Shown: piece after piece, positions 45,545 through 57,934 of the stretch
Layout of the letters: each line of letters begins with the position of its first letter
How positions within the stretch are numbered: the first letter of the stretch is position 1
NCBI GenBank assembly: GCA_910574455.1
Contig: CAJSYZ010000007.1
Coordinates: 3,982,461-4,046,460 of the forward strand
Source of the DNA: Trichaptum fuscoviolaceum
Lineage: Eukaryota; Basidiomycota; Agaricomycetes; Hymenochaetales; Trichaptaceae
Direction: 5' to 3'
DNA length: 64,000 bases
Program-made: the position numbers and the translations under genes
The notes under the pieces: generated by a model
Told to the model about the DNA's origin: nothing
What the model saw: the letters and a program-made list of their open reading frames with translations, nothing else
The model's database searches: none

Positions 45545-45760
45545 TATCGGTGGCATCCGCTGGGCTTTTTATAGCAGGTGGCATCTGCTGCTTTTACAGC
45601 GTGTAGCATCCACTATTTAACAATGATTCGGGTGGCACGAAGAAGGCCTCGTCCGATACGGGCTTTGTTGAAGCGGGTAGCGTCCGCTAGGCATTGAGCA
45701 GTAAGTCGGGTGGCACGAACAAGGTCTCGTCCGACGCAGCCGTTGCAAAATACTCGCGGT
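45545..45760. repeat. Modular GGTGGCATC / GGTGGCACG repeat
   Basis: A 29-nt unit at 45628-45656 recurs at 45706-45734 with two mismatches, a period of 78. Related words GGTGGCATCCGCTG, GGTGGCATCTGCTG, GTAGCATCCACT and GGTAGCGTCCGCTAG lie at 45549, 45578, 45603 and 45675. This may be a fragment of a retrotransposon LTR or a minisatellite. The class is not determined. Confidence 0.6.
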
Positions 45761-45830
45761 TTTTATCTTGCGTCGCCGCTGTCTTGAGGTTCGAAGTCGT
45801 TCTTGTTGTCCTGGTCGATGGTGAAGAGAC

Positions 45831-46214
45831 ATGACGCGACTTGACGCGTGCTCCCGCTTGTCACGAGTCGTGGTACTTCTTCGAAGTCTTGCCCACCCAG
45901 GCTCCGTTTCTCTTTGTCATGTCTACAGTGCACCCTTTGTCGAATATGTCATAAATGACAATTATTCTGCGCCAAGGACCGGAACTGGCGCCGTACAACA
46001 TGCAGCAGCACTGCTACCGCCCATATCACTGATGGGTCGAAACAAACCGAAGGGCTGTGTTTCGCCTGGCAGCACCGAAGCAGAGTTTAAGACGGCGTCA
46101 GTCCTATTCAATTCTCCGGATGCAAATGGCGCCCGTGATTCGCTTTTTGCAGGTATTTGGAATCTCTCGGCTTGCAACTGTACAGCACCGCCCAAGCACC
46201 CACGAGAACACTAG
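45831..46214 (+). CDS. Doubtful ORF of 127 codons
   Basis: An open frame starting MTRLDACSRLSRVVVLLRSL, with no recognised domain and no introns. It directly follows the modular repeat, so it may be part of an element or chance. Coding status is unproven. Confidence 0.2.
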   Translation: MTRLDACSRLSRVVVLLRSLAHPGSVSLCHVYSAPFVEYVINDNYSAPRTGTGAVQHAAALLPPISLMGRNKPKGCVSPGSTEAEFKTASVLFNSPDANGARDSLFAGIWNLSACNCTAPPKHPREH

Positions 46215-47190
46215 TAATTGTTGCACTGCATCTTCCCTAGAAGTCAGAAGATCAGAAAGCATGTGCAGAACAAGTAAATGACTGTGCCGTGCCCTTGAAG
46301 TTCCCTCGAACCACGGCGTCTGCTTGCAGAAGGTTCGGTAGCTGTGTCATATTGGCTCGGGTTGTATACGTATATGTGCCATCATTCTGGCGACAGTGCT
46401 TCGTTTTTCCTAGGACAATGTACGTGCAGGCATCTTCCAGTTATCCCGAGTCCGTGGTGAGCGGATTGCAAGCTGCACGAGTTCTTCGCCATCTCCAAAG
46501 GGAGCAAACTTAGCGGATATGTCCAAATGTGGTATCTTAGGGTCAGGCAGTCTGGAATCATTGATGGACAAGTGAGGCCGTGGGATCGGTCGAGTCACTC
46601 CTTGTCTTCCGTCCACAACCTTTGCTGATGGTCCTGATGTTCAACGAATGGACAAAAATTCATCTGAAAACCAGTGCAAGAAGCTGTCGCTTCGTTCTCA
46701 CCAAACAATACGGCCGGCAATGAGGCACCTCCACGAGCCCTGTTCATTCCGTTTACGGCGCGATGAAACTAAGCCATCAGTGCACACTTGGGCCTAAGGT
46801 CGGCGTATCGCAGCGCGTCTTCGCAGATTCGGTGTTCTCCATCAAAAGACCGAGAGCTGATACAGTTGCATTTACTCCGTGTGTGTGAGTACCAGCAAGA
46901 AGGTTTGCTGCAGACTCTTTTAGCGTTTTCGGAATCGGGCTCGGGCTTTCTGGCAGCCTGGCGACTAGACACGGCATAGCGCGCTCATGCGAACCCGGGT
47001 GCTCCGCGATCCAAGCTTATACGCTCTTTTCGGCGGTTGCAAAAGCGGACAGAAATTGATTTGGATTCGGATTTGGATTTGGATTTTTCGATCTGTGAGT
47101 TTATTCACGCGTGGCGGTTCCGTGCGCAGATGATGCGTTTTGAGTCAGTCAGTATGGAAGTACGGTAACGTACCTCTCCTTTCCTTGCTA
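46215..47190. other. No gene seen
   Basis: Short frames lie on both strands without conserved motifs. A GGATTTGGATTTGGATTTTT run lies near 47070, about 340 bases before the start codon of the small gene. Confidence 0.35.
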
Positions 47191-47411
47191 TACCCTGAGT
47201 GTACAGCCTGCGTACTGGCCCGATGAGCTTAAAAGGAGGACTGTCTGGCACTCATCATAGCCCAACAACCCATCCGCCTCTCCTCAGTCAATTGCCTCTT
47301 CTCTCAGAGCACCTCCTTTACATCGCTCTCCGGTCGATCATACTTGTCTCTATAGTGGCCCTTGCACCCCAACACTTAAATACCGACCTCCCAACCACCA
47401 TACTTGATATC

Positions 47412-47558
47412 ATGTCCTTCTTCGCCACCCTCTTCACCACCTCCCAGTCTGCCCAGGGCTCTGCACCCGTGAACTGCAACGACAACAAAGGTGGAAACAC
47501 CAAGTCAACGTCCACGATCAAATCGGCTGCGCAATCGAACGGATCTGTGTTCTTCTAG
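47412..47558 (+). CDS. Very small Ser/Thr/Asn-rich protein, 48 aa, with intron in 3' UTR
   Basis: The frame from ATG 47412 reads MSFFATLFTTSQSAQGSAPV, then a hydrophilic Asn/Lys/Ser region ending NGSVFF. A CT-rich leader (47250-47400, many CTC and CCTC units) and a TTAAAA motif at 47230 precede it, typical of well-expressed fungal genes. After the stop comes a clean 61-nt GT-AG intron (47657-47717), which fits a spliced 3' UTR, and an AT-rich tail to about 48110. It is not a pheromone precursor: there is no C-terminal CaaX box. I know no family. The gene structure, not homology, is the evidence. Confidence 0.5.
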   Translation: MSFFATLFTTSQSAQGSAPVNCNDNKGGNTKSTSTIKSAAQSNGSVFF

Positions 47559-48119
47559 GGCACATCTACCGTCTCACATCGTCTGCACCCGTTGTCATCC
47601 ATTCGTCATGCTGTCTTCGGCAGCACTATCTATCGCTGCTCTCATTTCATTCCAATGTGAGTTCTAATCCCGGGCACGCGAGATACGAACCGAGATGCTT
47701 ACCGTCCTCCTCAACAGTATTGCTATTCCTATTTGTACAAAGGCTAGTCCACAATGGTTGGACATGGCCTCCTCGGATAATACTTCAAGCTCAGTAATCG
47801 GCTAGAGGATGGGCTCGAACTTCCTTAGAGATCACATATCACGGACGGACGGTCTGCACCTTCTTGGCCAAAAGGACTCCTCATTCCACCACTCTTCCCC
47901 AGCAATCGTATATATTTCGCATTATTCTCCCATCCTGTTCTTTATTTTAACGTCCGTGTTTTCGTCATTCAACATGCTCTGACATCCCTACATCTGGCAT
48001 TCGATACTTAATTATTTGTAGCTTACTGTTCGTGTCTCACCCGCATCTTTTGCATTACTTAGTATATCGTACAAAATTTGTATAAATTCAAATCTATCAT
48101 TCAAACGTGACTAACGTGC

Positions 48120-51100
48120 CTGTTGCGAACGTCCGACTATATTTACTCCAGGCCTCTACGGAACTGGTGCTACGACATCTTTGCCATCATACGGGTAAAG
48201 GTACTTCGAACTGATGACTGTGCACGAGCAGGTTTATGCAGAGCTATTTGCAGTTCAATCACGATTTGCCCCTGGACCGCAGTTACGTGCTAATGAGACG
48301 CAGCTGATGTACTACCAGGCGCCAGCCTGGAAATTTAGCCATAAGCTTTTTTTGCTCATATTGCGTCTGATTGGCAAGGGAGGAGACGATGCAGTGCATA
48401 TGTATATATTGTAGATGCCAAGGAAGAGGCTCTTGCCCTTGACTGATAGACACATGTCGCAGAGAGTACTGCTGATGGCGAACTGCTTTGGGTCTATAGA
48501 CGCACGTCTTGTATTATATACGTGCTAGACATTGACAAACGTACCATCATTCCTCCTCTCCCGCGGGCCATCGCCCCGTGCCAAATCACTTCAACCAACA
48601 AAATACCTGTGCGGGACATACGGTGCGAGATCGAGTAAAGTTTCGCTAGATAGCTCTTGCATCGCGGCCTAATCGAAAGAAACGACAAGAAAAGAGAATA
48701 GCCTGTAGTACAGATGATGAAGTCAAAAATAAGCATCACGGGCAACACAGCCAGCCTGAGAGCCGGAGGGCCAATCTAGGAGCGTCTTGTCTGTATTGAT
48801 GCTTCGCGGCTCGAGCAGCCCATTTCCCTGCAGTCCGTCCTTCATTTACGGCGAGATAGGAAGATATTGGCGATGTCGATGCGGCAGAAGGCATACCGAG
48901 GACATGCTAGTGTAGTGTACGAATGAATTGTATTGCGAGTCACGGTGGCGCTAAAGCCTGAGTAGTAGTGAGATGTACATGCTTGCACTTATTTGTCAGC
49001 AGTGCAGCCAATTGGAGATTCGGATCACCCATTAGCGCAGTCGTTTCTCTTCTTCCAACCACTACCATCCCGACGCCATTATTGCTCTTCCTTGTTGTCC
49101 GTCTCTACAAATACCCTCGGCATTCGGAAACAACACATGCTCAATTTCATCATTCAATAGGCCTTCTGCGGATGACGGGACATCTCATTTATGATCGGTA
49201 ATCCTGATCCCACAATACAGGACTATCGAACATGACTTAACGGAACCCATTCAAAAGTATTCGGACGTCGTCCGTCGGTCGCGGAGCTCTTCTGCTACGG
49301 CTTCTATTGTATCCTGCTGGTCCTGACCCCGCAATTCTTTGCATATGGCCACTCGATGATGTCGGCCCGGATGCCTACGACTAGCTCAGAACATGAACAC
49401 CGCGAATTTAACCTACTGTTCAGGGCACAGGTTCTGCGAAACTTCCTTCTGGGATCTCCGAATCACACAGTTTCGAGCCGACGTTGAAACGATCTATCCA
49501 ATAAGCTCGAGATACTGGACGCCGCTGCTAGTCGGGAGGCTGTTGCCCGTCTGTGATTTACTTGCGCGCTTGATTATCTATTGATCGGCCCGATCGACGC
49601 GATAAGGAGCCAAACCTGCCTTCCAAGTCTCGAGGAACTTGTTCGCGCGTGTTTAGACGAGCCTGCTTGATTGTCGTGGAATAGAAACCAATTGATTTCA
49701 CCGAAGACTAAGGACGACTGCGCAGAGAAGCAAAATCGGGATCCAAACTTAGTTGACGAATGTATTGATTCGATGCATTCACACTTCTCAGTCACACTAT
49801 GGGTTAAAGTCGAGCCATCAATGGGCGTGCTTACACAGCGCATTTCGCGTACGTATCTACATAGTATTGTGGATTCAAATCTGATAACTGGGTAAGCTCC
49901 CGAGCACCTCGTACTTCAATGGTTTCCTCCCAGCTATCTGAGTGCTATGGCCTATCGATAAGGCGAACTGAAATTCCAGGATTGTCGGCCTTCGCACTGT
50001 TCTTATAAAGGCCGGATCGACATTGCCTTCCGGCGTTGTCTAAGAATCACGAAACAGCTATCCGGTATCCAAACAATGTTCTGCTGCGTTTTCGGCTGCT
50101 AGGCGACGACTGGTTCGTTGCTTTCATTTTCTGCGTCTATTTGCACATATCTGTGCGAAGTGGTGCAAAGCGCGGTGAAGATTTTGTATCGTGGTTCTAC
50201 GGGCGTATACAGTGATAGCCGGTCGGGGCAGGGAGCCTCCGAAATTTTGGCTATGCTCTGAACGTCGATTGCGCGGAAGATGGAGGTAGAACTGATCGCA
50301 CTGGGTACACAGGTACTCACGGAATGTACTTCGCAGCTAGCTTCTGGCGGGCACAGCTCCCATTGAGCCTACGCAGTGTTTATCCTACGTGGCGGCATGA
50401 TGGCTGCATGTCGACTGGCTTCGTTCCCAGTTGCCTACTGCAGCTACACACAATTGCTTCCGAGAGTCAACATTCGATGCTTCCCGTCAATTAAAAGACG
50501 TAACTTCGGTCTTTGGCCAGTCGTTCTCTTCCGCGCCTTCAAGTTCGTCCGTCGTTCAGCCCGCGGACAATGGATTTTGAAGGTACATAACGTACTGCTT
50601 TTTCTATGTAAGTGCTGGTGTATAATTGTCCGTTTTCGCCCTTGCCCTGAGCATCCCTTTGTCTGCGGAGAGAAGTAGGATCCTGACTTTCCGGCGTCCG
50701 GTACCTGAACGTCTTACAAAAGGTCTCAATGCCTTTCATTCATCAGTTCGACCTGCGGCATTCGACTCTATTGAAATACAGGAAATGACGATCTATCATA
50801 CTCTGCCCCTGTAGCGCTGCACCCATCATTATTACCCGCTGGCAAGGGTCTACCAAAGTCCAGACTTCATGCAACGCCGCTGTCGCGTGGCGTGAGGGAA
50901 GGAGGAACTGAATGCAGTGGAAGCTGATCGAGCCTGAGCATGAGCGTACTTATTTCTGTCCCGGGTCATCGAAGGCGAGGGCTTCTCTTGGAGTTGCAAT
51001 GGTGGCTGCTCCCCTTGCTCCTACCATGGTTCTCCCGCCGGTCGCCCAAATCAAACGCGAAACGAAAACGAAATAAGTGCACGTACTTGCGGCTATGGAT

Positions 51101-51630
51101 TATGACTAGAGGTGCTCTACGATCGATCGATCGCAAGTACTCCATGGTGTGTATGCCATGACGCCTAAATACACACACGCTTCGCCGCAGTCGGCGCAAG
51201 ATATCTGACAATGTGGTATGAATCTTGCTATGATGCTTTTTTTCCTTCCTGTTTTTCATAAATTGCTCGACTTCTCTGCGGTTTTGGTCCACCGATGCGG
51301 CGCAATTGTGCTAATGCTCCATATTTATATCGTAGCTCGTGTCCAAGTGAGTAAACTCAAATAGACCCGACTTACATTTTTTGTACTTTTTTTTTTGAAA
51401 AAAAACGGCTAATGTGCACCCAGAACTCTGCTTTGAGGTTGGTTTCGTACACACTGGCATGTCATTAGCAAACATACGGTCGAACACAGATATTGCTTCG
51501 AGACATCACACGTGAATGAAACTACCATGACTTTCCAATGTATCCCGAGTGTCTCAAAAAAAAGTAATTTATGGAAGTCTGATAAAGTAGGAACTGGATG
51601 TCACAAACAATTTTCAAGGCACAGCCAGCA
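48120..51630. other. Gene-poor stretch with possible fragments
   Basis: A frame of about 72 codons (49260-49477) reads VAELFCYGFYCILLVLTPQF and later EHREFNLLFRAQVLRNFLLG, then stops. It may be a remnant. On the minus strand 50313-50099 forms an exon-like piece after a GTGAGT...CAG intron, open in two frames. A TCACGGTGGCGCTAAAGCCTG word lies at 48941-48961. None of these is identified. Confidence 0.3.
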
Positions 51631-51639
51631 TAAGTCTAA

Positions 51640-54594
51640 TTACACGAGAGCAACAACCACTGCACCGACGAGCAGAGTGAATGTTACAATGTGAGAGACA
51701 GGTTCAGTGCGAGCGGAGCCCGAACTATTTCCACTGCCACTGCCTGAACCACTGCTCGTCCCATTACCTGTTCCAGTGCCTGAGCTCGAGTTCGTAGAGC
51801 TAGTAGCGAGGATGAGAGGCGGGCAATCTGGTGCATTGAGCACTTTCCCATAATTGGACGCCGCCCAGAGCACGACGCCGTTCGTCCAGCCGAATCCAGC
51901 CTGGACGGTATACTCTCCGCCCCGTCCGGCAGAATCGACGTCGGAATACGAGAATTTCTCAAACATCTAGCGATAGGAAAGCGAATGGACGTAAGAAAAA
52001 AAAATCTCCGAATAGAATATAACCAAGCCAGCTTCCTGGTAGTGGCAGTATAAAGGAAAGATGACGTACGTTGCCGGTGTTGTTTTGGCTCTGTGTGACC
52101 TGCAGCTCAGCGTCCGAGAGACGAGGGAGGAGACCGGGGATCGATCCTCCGGTCGCGTGCCTGCGGATCATTAAGACGTGTTAGCAGCGCGTTCACTTCC
52201 GATAAAGGATTAAACCGAAGCAAAATGGATTTAGCGGAAATAATGGAGACTTTGAAACACACATGCCAGAATAAAGAAACAAGGAATTATGGCAGTGGGG
52301 GTAGGGGACACAAGAAGTCACTCACCAGCTGCAGAGTGCACTCGTAATGTAGCGATTCACCATCTCACGCTGGAGGGTGACGCTCCAAGTTTCCCCACTC
52401 GTTGCATTACCCCCATTCACAACTGTCCCATTTAACGCGTTCAAGTCGGCAACAGATGAGTTTCCGCCCGCCTGGAGGGGCTGTCCAGGGAGCTGACTCT
52501 CCTCGATCCCTATCTGGCCTGAGGGGATGAGCGAGAACGTCGAGCCACCAGATGCCGGGGGGACAGCCTTCGTCGAGACGTTCGCAGGCAGCGCGCGAAG
52601 CGCCTGGATCGCGATGTACTGGTGCGGCGGCCACGCGTTCGGCGCGTCCCACTGCAGGCCCGACTCGATGAACGTCGTCGGGAACGTGCCGTTGTACCTG
52701 TTCACCACCATGTTGATCGACGCGAACGCGCCGAATGCCGCTGTCTCGTTCGTCAGCACCTCGCTCGGGATGATGCCGTTCCAGAACGGATAGAAGTGCG
52801 CGGCGGTGAAGATGGTGTTGCGCGTGTTAGACGTAAGGTTGAAGTCGTAGAACGCGAGCTTAGAGGGGTCCCACAGGAGGTCGAGGATCGCCCCGCGCAG
52901 GTTTTCGGCAGATGCATTGTGTGATGCGGCAAGTTCCTTGTCATTCGTGTTTGTGGAAGTTGCGAAGGGAGGAGAGTATAGCTGGGCGAGAAGTAGATGG
53001 GCCTTGTCTTTTAACACAACATAAGAAAGATTCAAGTTGACAAACAAAATGACAAAACGCACATAAAATACTGTTCAGGCAAATTGGGACGGTGTTCTTG
53101 ATATTCAATGATCGCAGAACGGGGTTCGTATTGTTCGTTCCACCAGCAAACGGTTGGCTTGCAAAGCGTACGGTATAATCCCACCCGGTCTCTGCACCAG
53201 ATGCGAGCTCGGAGTATAACTCGCTCTTCTGGTCCTCAGTGAATGGAGTCGTGATGTCGGGCCCGTTCACCGTTGTGTAATCTATTGCAAAGATGTGAGC
53301 ACAATATAAGAGTCGTTTTAAGTCATACGAACCTGTCAGATATGACTCCGGCCGAGGAGCGGTGTTGTTCACGGCATAGCGTGATACTGCATATGTCTTG
53401 TTCGTAAAGGGGCTCGTGACATTGAGCGTACGGTTCGTGTGCCAGAATTCCAACTCGCGTTCGGCAAGAGGGAGGGCACGAGTGAGGATGGAAGTGTCAT
53501 TAGAGGCTAAGACGTAGTCCGAAAGCATCTATAAAGGTTTCAGAGTTAGTATTGCGTTTTGATGGAAAAGGTGTAAAACATACGTGGATGAAAAGAGGAG
53601 GCTGTGAGCGATTAAGGTCTACAAAGCGAAACAATCCCGTCAATACCACTAGTAGCTTGTATAACTACAGTATTGCGTACAATAGATACGTCCGCCGTTG
53701 GGAATAAACCCGAATTTCTCAATTTCATCCATGAAATTTTGTAGTGTAGCATTGACAATATCGAATAGCTGCGACTCAATCAAGCCTTGAATAATCCAGT
53801 AGCTATCCCAATAATCTATCCGATTTCATTAGCATAGAAAAAAAAAAATAAGCCAATTCGAAGTAACGTACATTGCTCCCTGAATCGTCCACCAGGTACC
53901 ACAAACGTATGATTCAACGGAATCAACGTGCTCTCACAGCTCACCCCATCGCACAGCGTGGTCGAATTCGTCCCGCGGATTAGTTGCGTCCAGAATCCAT
54001 GCACCGTCTGCGCGAATGCCTTGACGAGTGGGTCCGAGACGTTTCCGAGGAAAGGCGGGCTCGGGTTGAAGCTTGACAGCGCGAGCCCCTCGAGTTCGAG
54101 TCCTTCCCCACGGAAGTCTGTGTCCACGAAAGTGACGATCTGCCCCTCGGTGATGTTCGAGGTCCTGTTACCCGCGCCAGAGACGATCGTGTTGAAGTCG
54201 CTAAGAACGGATGAGGAAGACTTGTTCGTCGGCTTGTCGACAAACGTCTTTGGGTCGGCATAGATCGATGCGACGTTCACGGTTTGCAAGAGCTGCATCG
54301 CAATTGACTGTGAGTGTGCGCATTAACGAGCACTGAAGGTCAACCACTCACCGAGCCGGCACAGAAGATTTCGCTCGGGCACCATGCCTGAACTGGAGGC
54401 AGAGCGACTTGTGCGGGGATGTCGTTCGTCAAGGGTATTGTTGGTGCGGGGACTGTCGTAGAGAGCGTGATGGATGGTGCGCCCGTGCCAGCGCTGACCG
54501 GTGAAGTCGCTGTTGACGATGTTGCCTGCGGCGCTCCTTGCACTCCTGTCGCCACCGTCGCGGCGAGCACGACCGCTGCACGTAGCCGATTCAT
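51640..54594 (-). CDS. Secreted, probably GPI-anchored GH37 trehalase
   Basis: Hydrolyses alpha,alpha-trehalose to two glucose. The start at 54594 (MNRLRAAVVLAATVATGVQG) is a signal peptide; a Met five codons upstream is possible. GH37 signature 1, PGGRFREQ followed by YWDSYW, spans an intron near 53880. Other segments are NGGRIYYANRSQPP, PRPESYLTGSYD, SGAETGWDYTVRF (catalytic Asp), signature 2 QWDAPNAWPPHQYIA (52640 region) and GRGGEYTVQAGFGWTNG (catalytic-Glu region). About eight or nine short introns give roughly 800 aa. There are many Asn-x-Ser/Thr sites. The C terminus is a Ser/Gly-rich linker and a hydrophobic tail (HIVTFTLLVGAVVVALV), the pattern of a GPI-anchor signal. It is therefore likely a cell-surface enzyme for external trehalose, not the cytosolic neutral form. 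All frames look open. Confidence 0.85.
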
Positions 54595-54699
54595 CCCACA
54601 GCTGGTCATGTCTACGTCGTCGTTACTGTAAGGCAGAGTCGGTACGTCGGGCGTCCAACAACAAAGTCCACACCGCACCAAGCTCCTTCATTTTATACT

Positions 54700-56240
54700 A
54701 GTAGATGCCCCGCGCTTGTCGCGTATTTCTCCAAGCTTCGATGCCATGCTATTCGCAACCTCCGATCCCCATCACACGAAAAGTACGAAATAGAATATGA
54801 AAATATAGCACGCGCAGTGCGTCATCTGTTCATATGATCAGCTTCAGGATATACTTGACCACAGCATTGAATGTAATAGATCCTCACATACCTATTTACA
54901 TGATCAGGGCTGTCGGCAATCCTCTCATACATTTCATATGCCCCACGCCCATCCTGGGGATCATAATACTGTCCTTCGGAAGATTCTCCAGAATCACTGA
55001 TCCTGCACTCTAAACGCCGCCTTTTGAGCTGAAAGGCTATCCTTCTCTCCCACAGAAACTCACCGCCTGGCCGAGTCGAGGAATCGCAAACGCCGAAGAC
55101 CATGTGCATCTGTGGTGACCCTGGTGAGCGCAATCATAGAGTAAGCGCTGAGCGATCCTTGAGTTTCATACACGATTATGGGGTTTGTTTCATACGAGGA
55201 AACTGTTGTATTCGTTTGAAATATCCTGTGTAGCATCCACGAACTGAAGACATGCACGGAATAGAATGCAAATCATACGGAAAAACCCGGATATTCAAGC
55301 TCCGGCTAATTTGCCGACATGCCGAAACATATTCGTCTTCAAAAGTATGTATACATTTGAATACATCGTCATTTATGTGTCTTCCTGTATATCTCGGAAG
55401 GTACGATGCACGCACCAGACCATTGAAATTTTGGCCCCTCGGGGTCGGAAATGAAAAGAATGTTTGCAGACGATGTATACCGGTTAAACTCCATCGCAAA
55501 ACGTTTCGTTGTGCATACAAATGTATAACCAATAAGTTGTCGTACGCCATCACAGCATTTTCGCTAGGTATACGCGCTACGTCCGAAGGGCTGTGGTGCA
55601 TACATAGTCAGAGTGGATCGGCACTTGCTTGAACCATCCGATCCATCGAAGACCTCGCCCACCAATGCTACATATACATACATAATTCAAGTTAATCAGG
55701 AATCATGTCTCATCGGTATCTAGGACCAGGATAACTCACAGCATACTACTGTAGTGATAAACCCACAACGGAATAGCGAATGATGTGGTATTGATGGATT
55801 TTCCCAGCAATCAGTCGTAAGCACATACTGTACATATTCACATCGTTTCGCCGCCGGCGGATCATAGATATATATAAATACGGTGATATCTATGCTCGAA
55901 AAGTTCACCTTGCTCTATAAACGTTACTGCGGAAGGAAATATTGCAAAGCTTATATGCTTCTCTTAACAATATTGAGCCAATAAGAGATCGAGATGTTGC
56001 ACATCAGGGTCACCGGTTCACTGCCAGTGCCAGTGGCAGGTAGCGTGGGACTCCTCCGAGTCGTTCAATAACTCAGAACGAGGCAATGGCATGGTTGCAT
56101 CTTGTACAGTTTATGCCAACTCGTCCAGTTACGCAAACTCACTATTTACAAGCGGGCGGGACAGTCTGCGGCACCATTTCATCTTGAGGATATAACTGCT
56201 GCAGCTTTCCCTAGAATAAATCTCATACAAAATCAACCTG
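54700..56240. promoter_or_regulatory. Intergenic region between divergent trehalase and F-box genes
   Basis: About 1.6 kb separates the trehalase start (minus) and the F-box start (plus). Open frames such as 55252-55632 overlap antisense ones and show no motif. The TATATATAAATA at about 55866 and a CACTGCCAGTGCCAGTGGCA word at about 56019 are the only notable items. I see no gene. Confidence 0.4.
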
Positions 56241-56245
56241 AAATC

Positions 56246-57930
56246 ATGACTTATGACGATCTATGCAAAACTTTCAGTACAACTCGCATAAAATCGTTTA
56301 GTAACCTTTTAGACTTGCCGGAAGATCTGCTTTTCATCCTCCTGGACTACCTAGAACTAGTCTCTCTGCATCGCCTTGGTCTGACCTGTAGGCACCTGCA
56401 CGATGTGGTAAGTACCCGACACCAGTCCTTACGGAAACATGTACTTATTAAACAAGTTTTTCTCGTTACTCTACCACTTAGGTGAACAAGCTCGGCTGGA
56501 GCTCATACCTCCGGAAGAACAAACGCTTTTCGTGGAGCCTGTCATGCACGGAGACCATCTGGTCGCCGCGTCAGCGCGTCCGATACGATGTCCTCACCCA
56601 ACGTAACTGGGACTCCCGCAAGTTTGTGGCGAGGCCGCTGACCGCTGCGTGGCGCGGGAAGCTCCTTCCTGTGATCGCGGCATCACGCACGCGCCTGGTT
56701 GTCGCGGCCGGGAGCACAATGCAGTCTTTTGTGTTTTCATTGAGCCATATAGACGCTGAGACGAGCAATGTGCGCTTCGAGGCGTCGTATACCATCAGAC
56801 GGACTGATGCGGACGAAAAGCCTGAAGCAAGGCATGATATAACGGGTATATCTTTTCTTCCGGATGATGGCCAAGATAGAACGCTACTGGCAGGCTTCGC
56901 AGACGGGTATGTTATGCAAATCGAGCTCCCCGAACAAAGAGGAAATCATAGTGGAGATGCTGCGACAAGGGAGATACCTCCTCTCGTTCCTACTCTACAG
57001 ACGCTGTACTGGGATGAGGACTCCATTGAGGGTCTCTCAGTCTCGAAAGACCTCTCCATGACAATCTCCAACTCCAATCTCGCGAAAGCCACTCTCCGAA
57101 ACACCTCAAGTGGACAGTTGCAGCAGCTGCAGCTCGACGCACGGGGTTGGGCGACACATGTCTCCACCGCCTCAACCCCTTACGCCGCCTTTGGCACCAG
57201 CTCGCGACGGACTCCGTTCGTGATCCACGCCATCACCGAGGCCGCGCTCGACCTGAACCCGTCGTACGTTTTCAGCAGCATCGGCCGAAGCAAAGACAGC
57301 TCAACCGACGGCGTGCGCGAGTCCTCTGCCGTGTATGGCATCTGCAACACCCCGCCCTCGTTCCCCGGTTCGGCTTCAGGAAAAACGCTCGTCGCAGGCT
57401 GGTTCGACGGTTTCGTGCGAGTATACGACCTGCGCGTCTCCCCTTCCTCGAGCATCCCCGTCCCCAAGCGCTCTAACGACGACGCAGGGGCTAACATCAA
57501 CGTACCCGTCAACAACGACATAAGTGTTCCAGTCTTCAAACCCGTGCTTAGCATGTGCGACCCCTGGTCAACAGAGCCTATCTACACGGTCGCGACGGGC
57601 GGAGCGGCGGGGCACACCATCGCCGCTGGCTCCGCGCGTCACAGCGTCGTATCCTTCTGGGATGTGCGCAACCCGCGTGAGGGCTGGAGCGTGCATGCAC
57701 CGGGGAATGACTCCTCTCCTGTCTATTCCATTGCAATGGAGAGCTCACGATTATTCGGTGCGACGCAGAGCCGGTCTTTCGTCCTCGACTTTGGACCAGG
57801 TGTGGATATGGACACGTACACACCCGTTCCACATAGCGGAGGCCGGCTTGACAACGCGCTTGAGACAACAAATGGCATCCATTACCAAGTTACTCGGTAC
57901 ATGCATCGGAATCCGATGAGCAGTGGCTAG
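56246..57930 (+). CDS. F-box protein with WD40-like propeller
   Basis: Two exons, 56246-56407 and 56482-57930, join in phase at a canonical 74-nt intron and give about 536 residues. Residues about 20-60 form an F-box (LLDLPEDLLFILLDYLELVS, LHRLGLTCRHLHDVV), the Skp1-binding part of SCF ubiquitin ligases. The remainder looks like a beta-propeller: DDGQDRTLLAGFADGYVMQIE, GKTLVAGWFDGFVRVYDLRV and HTIAAGSARHSVVSFWDVR are WD-type blade ends. It probably recruits a substrate to SCF through the propeller; the substrate is unknown. No defects seen. Confidence 0.8.
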
Positions 57931-57934
57931 ACTT

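Noticed and set aside
45785..45800. B-box-like GGTTCGAAG
   Set aside because: It does not match the full B-box and no other tRNA part is present.
52527..52924. Long plus-strand frames inside the trehalase gene
   Set aside because: Antisense shadows of a GC-rich exon; the minus frame carries the GH37 motifs.
54822..55632. Overlapping 90-140-codon frames on both strands between trehalase and F-box genes
   Set aside because: No motif, no codon bias visible, and the two strands exclude each other.
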